Positions 54,517-63,770 of a DNA stretch of 64,000 bases are shown here, piece by piece. The notes under the pieces were generated by a model that was not told the DNA's origin, did no database searches, and saw nothing but the letters and a program-made list of their open reading frames with translations. Source of the DNA: Bosea sp. RAC05 (GTDB taxonomy: Bacteria; Pseudomonadota; Alphaproteobacteria; Rhizobiales; Beijerinckiaceae); NCBI RefSeq assembly GCF_001713455.1, contig NZ_CP016464.1:557501-621500 (forward strand). The letters run 5' to 3'. The translations under genes and the position numbers were made by a program. Within the stretch, counting starts at the first letter, position 1. Every line of letters starts with the position of its first letter.

Positions 54517-54541
54517 CCCCCTCCCCACGGGGGGGAGGGGG
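54517..54541 (-). promoter_or_regulatory. Intercistronic hairpin between BMP and ATPase genes
   Basis: CCCCCTCCCC and GGGGAGGGGG form a perfect 10-bp stem with a five-base loop, 15 bases after the stop of the binding-protein gene. It may stabilise that gene's mRNA, like the ugpB-ugpA hairpin. Related to the R4 repeat. Confidence 0.55.
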
Positions 54542-54556
54542 AACGGTCGGGCCGCC

Positions 54557-55558
54557 TCACGCCGCGCACTTCGAGTCCGACATGTAGTCGTGGACCTTCA
54601 CGGCGCCGCTGATGATGTCGGCGCGCGCCTTGTCGGCGGCGGCCTTCATCTCGGGCGTGATCAGCGCCTTGTTGGCGTCGTCCAGCGCCCAGCCGACGCC
54701 GTCCTCCTTCAGGCCGAGCACCGAAATGCCCGCCTTCCAGTTGCCGTCGCGGGCCGCCTTGAACGAGGAATAGGCGGCGACGTCGACGCGCTTGAGCATC
54801 GAGGTCAGCACCTTGCCGGGCTGCAGGCCGTTCTGGTTCGAATCGACGCCGATGCCGAGCTTGCCGGCGTCGGCCGCCGCGCGCAGCACGCCGATGCCGG
54901 TGCCGCCGGCAGCGTGGTAGATCACGTCGGCGCCGCGGTCGATCTGCGACTTGGCGAGTTCGCCGCCCTTGACCGGGTCGTTCCAGGCCGCCGGCGTGGA
55001 GCCGGTCATGTTCTGGAAGATCTCGGCGTCCTTCTTGGCCGCCTTGACGCCCTGGACATAGCCGCAGGCGAATTTCCGGATCAGCGGGATGTCCATGCCG
55101 CCAACGAAGCCGACCTTGCCGGTCTTGGACGCCATGCCGGCGAGCAGACCGACCAGATAGGAGCCCTCATGCTCCTTGAAGACCACCGACTGCACGTTCG
55201 GCAGGTCGACGACCATGTCGATGATGGTGAACTTCAGCGCCGGGAACTCGGCTGCGACCTTCTGCAGCGCGGTCGCCTGCGAGAAGCCCACCGCAATGAT
55301 CGGCGAATGGCCGTCGCGGGCGAAGCGGCGCAGCGCCTGCTCGATCTGCGCGTCGTTGGTCGGCTCGAAGTCGCGGAACTCGACCCCGGTCTCGGTCTTG
55401 AACTTCTCCGCTCCCGCGAAGACGCCCTCGTTGAAGGATTTGTCGAACTTGCCGCCCTTGTCGTAGACAATGGCCGGCTTCACCGCGGTCTGCGCCATCG
55501 CGACGACGGCCGAGAGGGCGACGCCGGCCAGCGCCAGCGCGAGCGTTTTGAGATGCAT
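54557..55558 (-). CDS. BMP-family nucleoside-binding protein
   Basis: A 333-residue periplasmic binding protein of the Bmp/PnrA-Med family, which binds nucleosides. The signal peptide covers about residues 1-23 (AMA-QT) with no lipobox Cys, so it is soluble rather than a lipoprotein. Typical motifs: YDKGGKFDKSFNEGVFAGAEKF, EHEGSYLVGLLAGMASKTGKVGFVGGMDIPLIRKFACGYVQGVKAA and IYHAAGGTGIGVLRAA. First gene of the nucleoside operon; AGGGGACC precedes the ATG. Confidence 0.93.
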   Translation of the reverse strand: MHLKTLALALAGVALSAVVAMAQTAVKPAIVYDKGGKFDKSFNEGVFAGAEKFKTETGVEFRDFEPTNDAQIEQALRRFARDGHSPIIAVGFSQATALQKVAAEFPALKFTIIDMVVDLPNVQSVVFKEHEGSYLVGLLAGMASKTGKVGFVGGMDIPLIRKFACGYVQGVKAAKKDAEIFQNMTGSTPAAWNDPVKGGELAKSQIDRGADVIYHAAGGTGIGVLRAAADAGKLGIGVDSNQNGLQPGKVLTSMLKRVDVAAYSSFKAARDGNWKAGISVLGLKEDGVGWALDDANKALITPEMKAAADKARADIISGAVKVHDYMSDSKCAA

Positions 55559-55737
55559 ACGAGGTCCCCTGTCGATGTCTGGGAGCGTTGGCCGCTCCAT
55601 CTGGCCCTCACGATGGCATGGCTTTCGGGCGCGGCCAAGCGGGTCCCGCAGCTCGGATCGGGACTTGCGTCTTCAAAGGGTCGTCAGTGCGGCGGTTGCG
55701 ATTGCCCCCGGCGCGGGATCGGCCTAACCCTGCGCCC

Positions 55738-56517
55738 ATGAGCCTGAACGAGGACGAGGTCGAGCGCTATGCGCGCCATCTGGTGCTGCCGGAGATCGGC
55801 GGCCCCGGCCAGCAGAAGCTCAAGCGCGCCCGGGTCCTGGTCGTCGGTGCCGGCGGCCTCGGGGCGCCGCTGATCCAGTACCTCGCCGCGGCGGGTGTCG
55901 GCCATATCGGCATCGTCGACGACGATACCGTCTCGCTGTCGAACCTGCAGCGCCAGACAATCTACGGCACGGACGACATCGGCGCCCACAAGGCCGTGGC
56001 GGCGGCGGCTTTCGTCAAGCGGCTGAACCCGCATGTCGTGGTCGAGGAGCATGTCACGCGGCTGGACCCCCACAACGCCCGGGCGATGATCGCCTTCTAC
56101 GACGTCGTCGCCGAGGGCTCGGACAATTTCGCGACGCGCTATGCCGTCTCCGATGCCTGTTTCCACGAGCGCAAGCCCGTCGTCATGGCGGCGCTCGGGC
56201 GCTTCGACGGTTCGTTGACGACGATCCGGGCGCATGAGGCCGGCCCCGACGGCCGGCCGAACCCGACCTGGCGCTGCCTCTTTCCGGACGTGCCGCCGCC
56301 GGGCACGGTCCCGACCTGCGCCGAGGCTGGCATCCTCGGCGCGCTGCCGGGCGTGATGGGTTCGCTGATGGCGCTGGAGGTGATCCGCGCCATCACCGGC
56401 TTCGGCGAGCCGCTGGTCGGCCGGCTGCTGCTGGTCGATGCCCTGACGATGCGCTTCGAGACGATGCGCTATGGCTGGGACGAGACCAACAGCCTGAACG
56501 GCATCGGCGCCGGATAA
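55738..56517 (+). CDS. ThiF/MoeB/HesA-family adenylyltransferase
   Basis: A 259-residue E1-like enzyme. The nucleotide site is VLVVGAGGLGAPLIQYLAAAGVG, with DDDTVSLSNLQRQTIY and the Arg finger region in place. The candidate catalytic Cys is in VPTCAEAGILGALPG. It activates the C terminus of ubiquitin-like sulfur carriers (MoaD, ThiS). There is no C-terminal rhodanese domain, and I do not find the two CxxC zinc pairs of E. coli MoeB/ThiF. A MoeB-like role is likely. No ribosome-binding site precedes the ATG; TAACCC ends seven bases upstream, suggesting a leaderless message. Confidence 0.88.
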   Translation: MSLNEDEVERYARHLVLPEIGGPGQQKLKRARVLVVGAGGLGAPLIQYLAAAGVGHIGIVDDDTVSLSNLQRQTIYGTDDIGAHKAVAAAAFVKRLNPHVVVEEHVTRLDPHNARAMIAFYDVVAEGSDNFATRYAVSDACFHERKPVVMAALGRFDGSLTTIRAHEAGPDGRPNPTWRCLFPDVPPPGTVPTCAEAGILGALPGVMGSLMALEVIRAITGFGEPLVGRLLLVDALTMRFETMRYGWDETNSLNGIGAG

Positions 56518-56546
56518 GCGGGTCCCGTCGTGGCGCGCCGGCCGCC

Positions 56547-57497
56547 TCAGCCGCGCGCGGCGACCTTGCTCTCGATCACGTCAAAGAGCTGCGCCGCGAG
56601 ATCGGGCCCGCCGAGCTTCTTGATCGCCCGCACGCCGGTCGGGGCGGTGACGTTGATCTCGGTCAGCTTGCCATGGATCACGTCGATGCCGACGAGCAGC
56701 AGGCCGCGCTCGCGCAGCGAAGGGCCGATCGCCTCGCAGATTTCGAGTTCCTTCGCCGAGAGGTCGGTCGGCCGCGCCGCGCCGCCGCGCACCATGTTGG
56801 CGCGCAGGTCGCCGACCGCCGGCACGCGGTTGACCGCACCCGCCGCCTCGCCATTGATCAGGATGATGCGCTTGTCGCCCTCCGAGATCTCCTTGATGTA
56901 GGCCTGCACCACCCAGGGCTCGCGGAAGAGATTGGCGAAGAGATCGTAGAGCGAGCCGAAATTCGGGTCGACCTTGCTGGTCTTGAACACGGTCGCGCCG
57001 CCATGGCCGTAGAGCGGCTTCATCACGATCTCGCCGAACTCGTCGCGGAAGGCCTCGATCTCGGCCTTGTCGCGGGTGATCAGCGTCGGCGGCATCAGCT
57101 CGGGGAAATGCGTGACGAAGATCTTCTCCGGCGCATTGCGGACATGGAAGGGGTCGTTGACCACCAGCGTCTTCGGGTGGATGCGCTCGAGCATATGCGT
57201 GGTCGAGACATAGGCCATGTCGAAGGGCGGATCCTGCCGCAGCAGCACGACGTCGAGCGTCGAGAGATCGGTGCGGACCTCGGCGCCGGCCGTGAAATGG
57301 TCCCCCTCGACGTCGCGCACCGTGACCGGGCGGATCGGCGCCGTGACCTTGCCGTCGCGCATCGACAGCTTGTCGGGCGTGTAGGTGAACAGCGTATGCC
57401 CGCGCGCCTGCGCCTCGAGCATCAGCGCGAAGCCGGTGTCACCGGCGACCCGCAGGCGCTCGATCGGGTCCATCTGGATGGCGACGCTGAGGGTCAT
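56547..57497 (-). CDS. gshB: Glutathione synthetase
   Basis: A 316-residue ATP-grasp ligase that joins gamma-glutamylcysteine and glycine. Characteristic blocks: [79 protein letters not shown] and the C-terminal [23 protein letters not shown]. Its length matches the E. coli enzyme. It lies in the rsmI-yraN-SGNH-gshB series common in Hyphomicrobiales. Confidence 0.97.
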   Translation of the reverse strand: MTLSVAIQMDPIERLRVAGDTGFALMLEAQARGHTLFTYTPDKLSMRDGKVTAPIRPVTVRDVEGDHFTAGAEVRTDLSTLDVVLLRQDPPFDMAYVSTTHMLERIHPKTLVVNDPFHVRNAPEKIFVTHFPELMPPTLITRDKAEIEAFRDEFGEIVMKPLYGHGGATVFKTSKVDPNFGSLYDLFANLFREPWVVQAYIKEISEGDKRIILINGEAAGAVNRVPAVGDLRANMVRGGAARPTDLSAKELEICEAIGPSLRERGLLLVGIDVIHGKLTEINVTAPTGVRAIKKLGGPDLAAQLFDVIESKVAARG

Positions 57498-57588
57498 GAT
57501 GTGCGCTCCGGTTCTGGAGCGACCTTATGTGGCGCCAGGGGGGCGTCCCGCAAGTGCGTGGCGTGCGGGGGCGCGCCGCGGCAGGCGG

Positions 57589-58122
57589 CTAGCGGCGGCA
57601 GATTCCGGTCCGCATGACCTGCGGCGCGAGATGCGCGGCGAAGGCGGCGTGGCCCTCGGCGCTGAAATGCTGCCCGTCCGCGAGGCGATAGGCTCCCGCG
57701 AGGCGGCCGAGCCCGTCGAGCGTGATCATGGTGATGCCACGTGCACCGAGCTGGCGCTCGATCTCCGCGACATTGGCCGCGGTGTCGCCGCCTTCCCCGC
57801 GCCGGCCGTCATTGCCGCCGGGCTGGAGAATGACGACGCGGGTGTCCTTGCCGACCGCCCGCGGCAGCCGGGCCAGCATGCCGCGGGTGGTGTCGCCGGC
57901 CACTCCCGCATTGGCGACGCTGACCGCGCAACCCTGCGACCGCAACACTGCCTGGAGTTGAGCCGGGTAGGCCTGCCCGGGCGGGACGCCATCGGGCGTG
58001 CTGCCACGACCGCGGCCGATGGTGTTGCTGGCGCCCAGCGCCACGATTTGTGCGGCCTGCAGCGGCCCGGTCAGGGCCGCGAGGCAGGCGACGACGAAGC
58101 AGGCACGCGAAAACGGCCTCAT
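57589..58122 (-). CDS. Secreted SGNH/GDSL-type hydrolase
   Basis: A 177-residue exported hydrolase, signal peptide about 1-23 (LQA-AQ). Block I reads ALGASNTIG (the nucleophile Ser in a GxSN rather than GDS context), Gly in ANAGVAGDTT, Asn in LQPGGND, and the Asp-His pair in DGQHFSAEGHA. This resembles TesA-like arylesterase/lysophospholipases but shorter than usual for the family. Lies between gshB and yraN on the same strand. Confidence 0.82.
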   Translation of the reverse strand: MRPFSRACFVVACLAALTGPLQAAQIVALGASNTIGRGRGSTPDGVPPGQAYPAQLQAVLRSQGCAVSVANAGVAGDTTRGMLARLPRAVGKDTRVVILQPGGNDGRRGEGGDTAANVAEIERQLGARGITMITLDGLGRLAGAYRLADGQHFSAEGHAAFAAHLAPQVMRTGICRR

Positions 58123-58205
58123 GGCGACCTCGTGCGAAGCGGTCAGCGAGTGTTACGCCTGCGGCTCGACGCGCGCAAACGCCGCGCGAGCGCCGAGCCC
58201 GCCGC

Positions 58206-58586
58206 TCACAGCCCCAGTTCGGCCACCGCCGGCACATGGCGCGGCCAGCGCCAGGGGGCGAGGAAGACCGCATCGGCGCGCAGGTGATGCTCCATCGCCC
58301 AGGGATTCAGCGCCAGCCATTGCCGGATTCGCAACTCGACGAGCCGGTGTTTCTCCGGCGTGATCGCGATCAGGGCCTCGTCCATCGCCCCGCGCGCCTT
58401 GACCTCGACGAAGGCGATGGTGCGGCCGCGCTTCATGACCAGGTCGATCTCGCCGCCCTTGCCGCCGAAGCGCCGCGCCAGCGGACGATAGCCCTTCAGG
58501 CCGAGCCAGAGGATCGCGAGCCACTCCGCGCGCCGCCCCGTGACGCCGGAGCGGCGGGCGCGGCGGCTGCGGGCCTCGCCCGTCAC
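58206..58586 (-). CDS. YraN (UPF0102) family nuclease-like protein
   Basis: A 126-residue protein of the Holliday-junction-resolvase-like YraN family. The PD-(D/E)xK-type core is readable: [25 protein letters not shown] (Glu-x-Asp, then Glu-x-Lys). Function is not established in the family. It overlaps the rsmI stop by four bases; rsmI-yraN pairing is widespread. Confidence 0.92.
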   Translation of the reverse strand: MTGEARSRRARRSGVTGRRAEWLAILWLGLKGYRPLARRFGGKGGEIDLVMKRGRTIAFVEVKARGAMDEALIAITPEKHRLVELRIRQWLALNPWAMEHHLRADAVFLAPWRWPRHVPAVAELGL

Positions 58587-59509
58587 GGCGTCTCGCGCGT
58601 CAGCTCCAGCGCGCGCGCATAGACCTTGCGCCGCGGCTGGCCGGTCTCGGCCGCGACCTGCGCGACCGCTTCCTTCAGCGAGAGCTCGGCGAGCGCGATC
58701 CGCAGGCGCTCGCCGATTGCGTCGCCGGCAGCCGCTTCCGTCTCGGCGCCGGGCGGGCCGATCACGACGACGATCTCGCCGCGCGCCTCTTCCTCGCCCT
58801 CGTAATGGGCCGCCAGCGTCGACAGGGGCCCGCGCCGCACGGTCTCGTAGAACTTGGTCAGTTCGCGCGCGACGGCGCCGGGGCGCTCGCCGAGGACGGC
58901 CGCCGCATCTGACAGCATCTCGGCCAGCCTACGCGGCGATTCGAAGAAGACGAGCGTTCCGGGAATGGCGGCGAGTTCGGTCAGCCGTCCGCGCCGCGCC
59001 GCCGCCTTGGGCGGCAGGAAGCCCTCGAAGAAGAAGCGGTCCGTCGGCAGCCCCGCCAGCACCAGCGCGGCCAGCACGGCGGAGGGGCCGGGAATGCCGG
59101 TGACCGGCAGGCCCTCCGCGACGACCTCCGCCACCAGCTTGTAGCCGGGGTCGGAGACCAGCGGCGTCCCCGCATCGGAGATCAAAGCGAGCTTGCCGCC
59201 CTCGCGCAGCTTCCCGAGAATCTTGGGCCGCATCTGCTCGGCATTGTGCTCGTGATAGGGGTAGAGCGGCGTCGAGATGCCGTAATGCGCCAGCAGCGTC
59301 TTCGAGGTCCGCGTGTCCTCCGCGAGGACCGCATCCGCCGCCGCCAGCGTCGCCAGTGCGCGAAACGAGATGTCGCGCAGATTGCCGATCGGCGTCGCGA
59401 CGATGTGCAGGCCGGGCGCCAGCGCTTCCGCCTCCGCCCTGATCCCGAAGGCGGTGTAGCTGGGGGCGCGCGGCGCGGCGGGGGCGGGGGCATGGGTCGG
59501 CGTCGACAT
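58583..59509 (-). CDS. rsmI: 16S rRNA 2'-O-ribose C1402 methyltransferase
   Basis: A 308-residue tetrapyrrole-methylase-fold SAM enzyme that modifies C1402 of 16S rRNA. Motifs: [92 protein letters not shown] and FFESPRRL. The N terminus has about 15 extra Pro/Ala-rich residues. The C-terminal helical region ends with the usual [14 protein letters not shown]. Confidence 0.95.
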   Translation of the reverse strand: MSTPTHAPAPAAPRAPSYTAFGIRAEAEALAPGLHIVATPIGNLRDISFRALATLAAADAVLAEDTRTSKTLLAHYGISTPLYPYHEHNAEQMRPKILGKLREGGKLALISDAGTPLVSDPGYKLVAEVVAEGLPVTGIPGPSAVLAALVLAGLPTDRFFFEGFLPPKAAARRGRLTELAAIPGTLVFFESPRRLAEMLSDAAAVLGERPGAVARELTKFYETVRRGPLSTLAAHYEGEEEARGEIVVVIGPPGAETEAAAGDAIGERLRIALAELSLKEAVAQVAAETGQPRRKVYARALELTRETP

Positions 59510-59699
59510 GGCGGCGAACCTGCCACAGCCGTCGCCGCTGCGCCATCCGCGTGGGCGACGGGCTCCGTCGCCTGCGGCTGCAACTCAGAGTTAACAACTT
59601 GAAAATACCCTGCCGCACTGGCAGGAGATTCCCCACGGTCGGGGGACTGTAACGCCGGACGGGCCTGCACCGATCCGGCACGAGATCTGGAGATCGCCC
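59510..59699. other. Divergent intergenic region between rsmI and the LpoA-like gene
   Basis: 190 bases that contain a locally AT-rich patch (GTTAACAACTTGAAAATACC, 59590-59609) and a small CTGCC/GGCAG hairpin (59610-59624). Promoters for both divergent genes must lie here. I cannot assign a clear -35/-10 pair. Confidence 0.4.
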
Positions 59700-60908
59700 G
59701 TGTCGCGTCATCCGCTCAGGGAACCGGTCAGCCGCCGCAGCCTGTCATCGCTGGCGGCGCTCGCCTGCCTGTCTCTGGCGGCCTGCAGTGGCGGGCCGAG
59801 CGGGCTGCCGGGCTTCGACACCGCCACGCCGCAGGCGCAGCCGGCGCAGAGCACGGGCCAGACGATCGGCACGGGCAAGGTCAAGGTCGGGCTGATCCTG
59901 CCACTGACTGCGGAGGGCCAGGGCGCCGTCGTCGGCAATTCCCTGCGAAACGCCGCCGAGATGGCGCTGTCCGAGTTTCCCAACGCCGATCTGACGCTGC
60001 TGGTGAAGGACGACCGCGGCACACCCGAGGGCGCCCAGGCGGCCGCACAGGAAGCGATCGCCGAGGGCGCCGAGCTCCTCATCGGGCCGCTCTTCGCGCC
60101 CTCCGTCCAGGCGGCCGGACAGGTCGCGCGCGCCGCCAACCGCCCGGTCATCGCCTTCTCCAGCGACACCAATGTCGCCGGCCGCGGGGTCTACCTGCTC
60201 TCGTTCCCGCCCGAGAACGACGTCAACCGCGTCATCGGTTACGCCTCGCAGCAGGGGCGCAAATCCTTCGCCGCCCTGGTGCCGGACACCGCCTATGGCA
60301 AGGTCGTCGAGGCCGCCTTCCAGCAGGCGGTCGCGGGGCGCGGCGGCCGCGTCGTCGTGATCGAACGCTTCTCGCCGGATTCGAACGCCATGGCCGCCGC
60401 CGCGAAGCGCCTGATACCGGCGCTGCAGCAGGCCGATGCGCTCTTCGTGCCCGCCGCCGCCGACACCATGCCGGCGCTCGGCCTCGCCCTGCAGCAGGCG
60501 GGCTACGACCCCGCCAAGGTGAAGCCGCTCGGCACCGGCGTCTGGAACGACGCCAATGTCGCGCGCGTACCGGCGATCCAGGGCGGCTGGTTCGCCTCGC
60601 CCGACACGGCCGGCTTCAACGCCTTCGCCGGCCGCTACCAGACGCGTTTCAACAGCGCGCCGACGCGCACGGCGACGCTCGCCTATGACGCGGTCTCGCT
60701 GGCGGCGGCGCTGGCGCGCACGCAGGGGTCGCAGCGCTTCTCGGAGTCGGTGCTGACCAACGCCTCGGGCTTCGCCGGCGCGGACGGCGTCTTCCGCTTC
60801 CGCCCCGACGGGCAGAATGACCGCGGGCTCGCCGTGCTCGAACTGCGCAACGGCCAGATCGTCACCATCAACGCCGCCCCGCGCGATCTCGGACCGCGCA
60901 CGCAGTAG
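59700..60908 (+). CDS. Penicillin-binding protein activator-like lipoprotein (LpoA/LivK-type fold)
   Basis: A 402-residue lipoprotein: lipobox LSLAAC with the acylated Cys at about residue 29, then a Pro/Gln/Thr-rich linker. A periplasmic-binding-protein type I domain follows (KVKVGLILPLTAEGQGAVVGNSLRNAAEMAL, VKDDRGTPEGAQAAAQEAIAEGAELLIGPLFAPSV, SDTNVAGRGVYLLSF). This matches the 'penicillin-binding protein activator' family related to the C-terminal half of LpoA. A peptidoglycan role is inherited from annotation of that family and not proven in alphaproteobacteria. The start is GTG with GGAG nine bases upstream. Confidence 0.88.
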   Translation: MSRHPLREPVSRRSLSSLAALACLSLAACSGGPSGLPGFDTATPQAQPAQSTGQTIGTGKVKVGLILPLTAEGQGAVVGNSLRNAAEMALSEFPNADLTLLVKDDRGTPEGAQAAAQEAIAEGAELLIGPLFAPSVQAAGQVARAANRPVIAFSSDTNVAGRGVYLLSFPPENDVNRVIGYASQQGRKSFAALVPDTAYGKVVEAAFQQAVAGRGGRVVVIERFSPDSNAMAAAAKRLIPALQQADALFVPAAADTMPALGLALQQAGYDPAKVKPLGTGVWNDANVARVPAIQGGWFASPDTAGFNAFAGRYQTRFNSAPTRTATLAYDAVSLAAALARTQGSQRFSESVLTNASGFAGADGVFRFRPDGQNDRGLAVLELRNGQIVTINAAPRDLGPRTQ

Positions 60909-60916
60909 GGGCCGCT

Positions 60917-62116
60917 TTACGCCGCCAGATCCGCCACCACCGCGTCCAGCACCAGCGCGCCCTCGGGCGTGCAGGCGAGCGTGCCGCCAGGCTTGCGGAC
61001 GAGCAGCCGGTCGAGCACGAGGCTGGTCACGCGCCGCTCGTTCAGCGCGCGGCCCGACAGCGCCTTGAACACGGCCGGATCGATGCCCTCGACCAGCCGC
61101 AGCCCCATCAGCAGATATTCGTCGCCCTGCGCCTCGGCGTTGAGCCGCTCGTTCTCGACCAGCGCCTGGCCCTCCGCCTCGACGCGCTCGAGCCAGGCCT
61201 CGGGCCGCTTCTCGGTCGAATGCGCCATCCGCCCCTCGTCGGTGACCAGCCGCCCATGGGCGCCGGGCCCGATGCCGGCATATTCGCCATAGCGCCAGTA
61301 GACGAGGTTGTGCCGGCATTCCGCGCCGGGACGGGCGTGGTTGGAGATCTCGTAGACAGGCAAGCCATGCTTGGCTGTGATCTCCTGCGTGATCTCGTAG
61401 AGCGCAGCCCCCGCCTCATGGTCCGGCACGGCGAGCTTGCCGGCCTTGAACAGGCGCTCGAACATCGTGTCGGGCTCGATGGTGAGCTGGTAGAGCGAGA
61501 GATGCTCCGCGGCATGGCTGATCGCCAGCTCCAGCTCCGCCCGCCACAGATCCGGCGTCTGGTGCGGCGAGCGGGCATAGATCAGGTCGAAGGAGTAGCG
61601 CTCGAAGTATTTCCGCGCGATCGCGACCGCATCGAGCGCCTCTTGCGTCGAATGCATCCGCCCGAGCGCCTTGAGATCGGCATCGTTCAGCGCCTGCACG
61701 CCGAGCGAAACCCGGTTGACGCCGGCGGCCCGGAAATCGGCGAAACGGCCGGCCTCGACGCTGGTCGGGTTGGCCTCCAGCGAGACCTCGCAATGCGGGT
61801 CGATCGCCCAGGCCTCGCCGATGGCGTCGAGGATGGCACCGACGGTGCGGCCTTCCATCAGCGAGGGCGTGCCGCCGCCGAAGAAGATCGAGGTGACGGT
61901 CCGGCCCGGCGCCAGCGCGGCCCGATGGGCGATCTCGCGCCGGAAGGCCGCGACATAGCGGGCCTGGTCGGGCGGCTGCAGCCGGACATGGCTGTTGAAG
62001 TCGCAATAGGGGCATTTGGCCAGGCAGAACGGCCAGTGCACATAGACGGCGAAGCCCGCAGCCGCTGTGGGATGCAGGATCGGGGAGGTCGGTGCGAGGG
62101 CGGCCGCGCCGCTCAC
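60917..62116 (-). CDS. hemW: Radical SAM heme chaperone HemW
   Basis: A 399-residue radical SAM protein. The cluster motif is [19 protein letters not shown] (CxxxCxYC with the extra Phe/Asn context of HemW rather than HemN). [27 protein letters not shown] and the C-terminal HemN_C domain ([14 protein letters not shown]) follow. HemW inserts heme into respiratory enzymes rather than acting as a coproporphyrinogen oxidase. It overlaps the rdgB stop by four bases. Confidence 0.94.
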   Translation of the reverse strand: MSGAAALAPTSPILHPTAAAGFAVYVHWPFCLAKCPYCDFNSHVRLQPPDQARYVAAFRREIAHRAALAPGRTVTSIFFGGGTPSLMEGRTVGAILDAIGEAWAIDPHCEVSLEANPTSVEAGRFADFRAAGVNRVSLGVQALNDADLKALGRMHSTQEALDAVAIARKYFERYSFDLIYARSPHQTPDLWRAELELAISHAAEHLSLYQLTIEPDTMFERLFKAGKLAVPDHEAGAALYEITQEITAKHGLPVYEISNHARPGAECRHNLVYWRYGEYAGIGPGAHGRLVTDEGRMAHSTEKRPEAWLERVEAEGQALVENERLNAEAQGDEYLLMGLRLVEGIDPAVFKALSGRALNERRVTSLVLDRLLVRKPGGTLACTPEGALVLDAVVADLAA

Positions 62117-62748
62117 GCCGGAGCCCTGAGGCAGGCGGCCGCCAGCAGCTTGAAGGCTTTGGCCCGATGCGACAGCGCGTCATCCACGCCACTCTTCACG
62201 GTGCTCGTCATCTCCGCGAAGGTCACGTCGTAGCCGTCCGGCTGAAAGATCGGGTTGTAGCCGAAGCCGCCGCTGCCGCGCGGGGCATCGACGATGCGGC
62301 CATGGACGCGCCCCTCGAACAGCTCCTCATGGCCATCCGGCCAGGCGATCACCAGCGCCGAGACGAAATGCGCCTTGCGCTGGTCCGGTGCCGTCGCACC
62401 GCGCTTGGCCATCTCGGCCAGCACGCGCGCCATCGCCGGCTTGAAGTCCTTGCCCGGCCCGGCCCAGTTCGCCGAGAACAGCCCCGGCGCGCCGTCCAGC
62501 GCATCGACGCAGAGCCCGGAATCGTCCGACAGCGCCGGCAGGCCAGACGCCTTCGCAGCCGCATGAGCCTTGATCGCGGCGTTCTCGGAGAACATGTAGC
62601 CGGTCTCGTCGGGCTCCGGCAGGCCGAGTTCCCCGGCCGAGACCAGCTCGATCCCGAACGGCGCCATCAGCTCGCGCATCTCGACGAGCTTGCCCTTGTT
62701 GTGGGTCGCGATCACGACCTTGCCGGTGAGGAGGCGGTGTTCAAGCAT
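62113..62748 (-). CDS. rdgB: XTP/dITP pyrophosphatase
   Basis: A 211-residue Ham1-family enzyme that removes non-canonical purine NTPs. Motifs: [18 protein letters not shown] (substrate lid/Ser-x-Asn-like), [24 protein letters not shown] and the C-terminal [23 protein letters not shown] with SHRAKA. It lies between rph and hemW in the conserved rph-rdgB-hemW series. Confidence 0.96.
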   Translation of the reverse strand: MLEHRLLTGKVVIATHNKGKLVEMRELMAPFGIELVSAGELGLPEPDETGYMFSENAAIKAHAAAKASGLPALSDDSGLCVDALDGAPGLFSANWAGPGKDFKPAMARVLAEMAKRGATAPDQRKAHFVSALVIAWPDGHEELFEGRVHGRIVDAPRGSGGFGYNPIFQPDGYDVTFAEMTSTVKSGVDDALSHRAKAFKLLAAACLRAPA

Positions 62749-62774
62749 CGTTCGTTGTCCTCCGGACCCTCGCT

Positions 62775-62870
62775 GTCATCCCGGGCTTGACCCGGGATCC
62801 ATGCCGGAACGCTTCCGGTGAGGGTTCAGGCATGGATCCCGGATCTCCGCTTCGCTGCGTCCGGGATGAC
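62775..62870. repeat. Palindromic intergenic repeat, family R3, complete copy
   Basis: GTCATCCCGGGCTTGACCCG starts the element and its near-complement (GCGTCCGGGATGAC) ends it; an inner pair GGATCCATGCC/GGCATGGATCC is perfectly inverted. It lies between rph and rdgB. Shortened relatives are at 27468-27494 and 33662-33755. Confidence 0.75.
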
Positions 62871-62901
62871 GACAGGTTCACAAGCGAAACCAAAGGGCCG
62901 T

Positions 62902-63618
62902 TCAGGCCACCGCCGCCTTCTGCAGCGCCACCAGCTTGCTTACCCCGCCCTTGGCGAGCCGCATCAGCGCCATCAGCTCCTCCTCGGAGAAGGGCGCGCC
63001 CTCGGCCGTGCCCTGAACCTCGACCAGGCCGCCCGAGCCGGTGATGACGAAGTTCGCGTCGGTCTGCGCGCCGGAATCCTCGACATAATCGAGGTCGAGC
63101 ACCGGGTTGCCGGCGACGATGCCGCAGGAAATCGCCGCGACATGGTCCTTCAGCGGGTTGGAGCCCTTCAGCATGGAGCGTGCTTCCATCCACTTCAGCG
63201 CGTCGTGCAGCGCCACCCAGGCGCCCGTGATCGAGGCCGTGCGCGTGCCGCCATCGGCCTGGAGCACGTCGCAATCGACGACGATCTGGCGCTCGCCGAT
63301 CGCGGTCAGGTCGACCACGGCGCGAAGCGAACGCCCGACCAGCCGCTGGATCTCCTGCGTGCGGCCGGACGGCTTGCCGGAGGTGACCTCGCGGCGATTG
63401 CGCTCATGCGTGGCGCGCGGCAGCATGGCGTATTCCGCGGTGACCCAGCCCTTGCCGGTGCCGCGCAGCCAGGGCGGGCCCTTCTCCTCGACGGTGGCCG
63501 CGCAGAGCACCTTGGTCTCGCCGAAGGAGACCATGCAGGAGCCTTCCGCATAGCGCACGACGCCGCGTTCGAGCGTGACCTTGCGCATTTCGTCTGCGGC
63601 GCGTTTCGAGGGTCGCAT
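62902..63618 (-). CDS. rph: Ribonuclease PH
   Basis: A 238-residue phosphorolytic 3'-5' exoribonuclease that trims tRNA 3' ends. Motifs: [71 protein letters not shown] and [23 protein letters not shown] with the active-site Asp residues and the [12 protein letters not shown] strand. Divergent from hrcA, as in many alphaproteobacteria. Confidence 0.97.
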   Translation of the reverse strand: MRPSKRAADEMRKVTLERGVVRYAEGSCMVSFGETKVLCAATVEEKGPPWLRGTGKGWVTAEYAMLPRATHERNRREVTSGKPSGRTQEIQRLVGRSLRAVVDLTAIGERQIVVDCDVLQADGGTRTASITGAWVALHDALKWMEARSMLKGSNPLKDHVAAISCGIVAGNPVLDLDYVEDSGAQTDANFVITGSGGLVEVQGTAEGAPFSEEELMALMRLAKGGVSKLVALQKAAVA

Positions 63619-63704
63619 GGCGATATCCTGATTGTTCGGGGTTGGCGGCTTGTAGGCGGTCGCCGCGGGTGCGGCAAGGCGGACAGGGGTCGCACGCGTT
63701 TTCG

Positions 63705-63734
63705 CTTGATCGGGCGCCGGTCCGGATCAACAAT
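63705..63734 (+). promoter_or_regulatory. Putative promoter ahead of hrcA
   Basis: CTTGATC (63705-63711) contains a TTGATC -35, and AACAAT (63729-63734) is a -10 match 17 bases later. The predicted start falls at the ATG of the short upstream ORF (63741). Confidence 0.45.
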
Positions 63735-63740
63735 AAGCCC

Positions 63741-63770
63741 ATGTCGAGAAAGCCGTTTCGCCGCAGATGA
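63741..63770 (+). CDS. Nine-codon upstream ORF coupled to hrcA
   Basis: ATG at 63741 opens a 9-residue, basic peptide (MSRKPFRRR), whose TGA overlaps the hrcA start as ATGA. Its ATG lies six bases after the putative -10 box, so it may be translated as a leaderless ORF and deliver ribosomes to hrcA, which has no clear ribosome-binding site of its own. Real translation is unproven. Confidence 0.4.
   Translation: MSRKPFRRR

Noticed and set aside
59590..59609. CtrA-type site (TTAA-N7-TTAA) before the LpoA-like gene
   Set aside because: Only one TTAA half-site is present; the second position reads TTGA and the spacing does not fit.
63619..63766. CIRCE operator near hrcA
   Set aside because: No TTAGCACTC-N9-GAGTGCTAA-like inverted repeat is visible here or upstream of dnaK.
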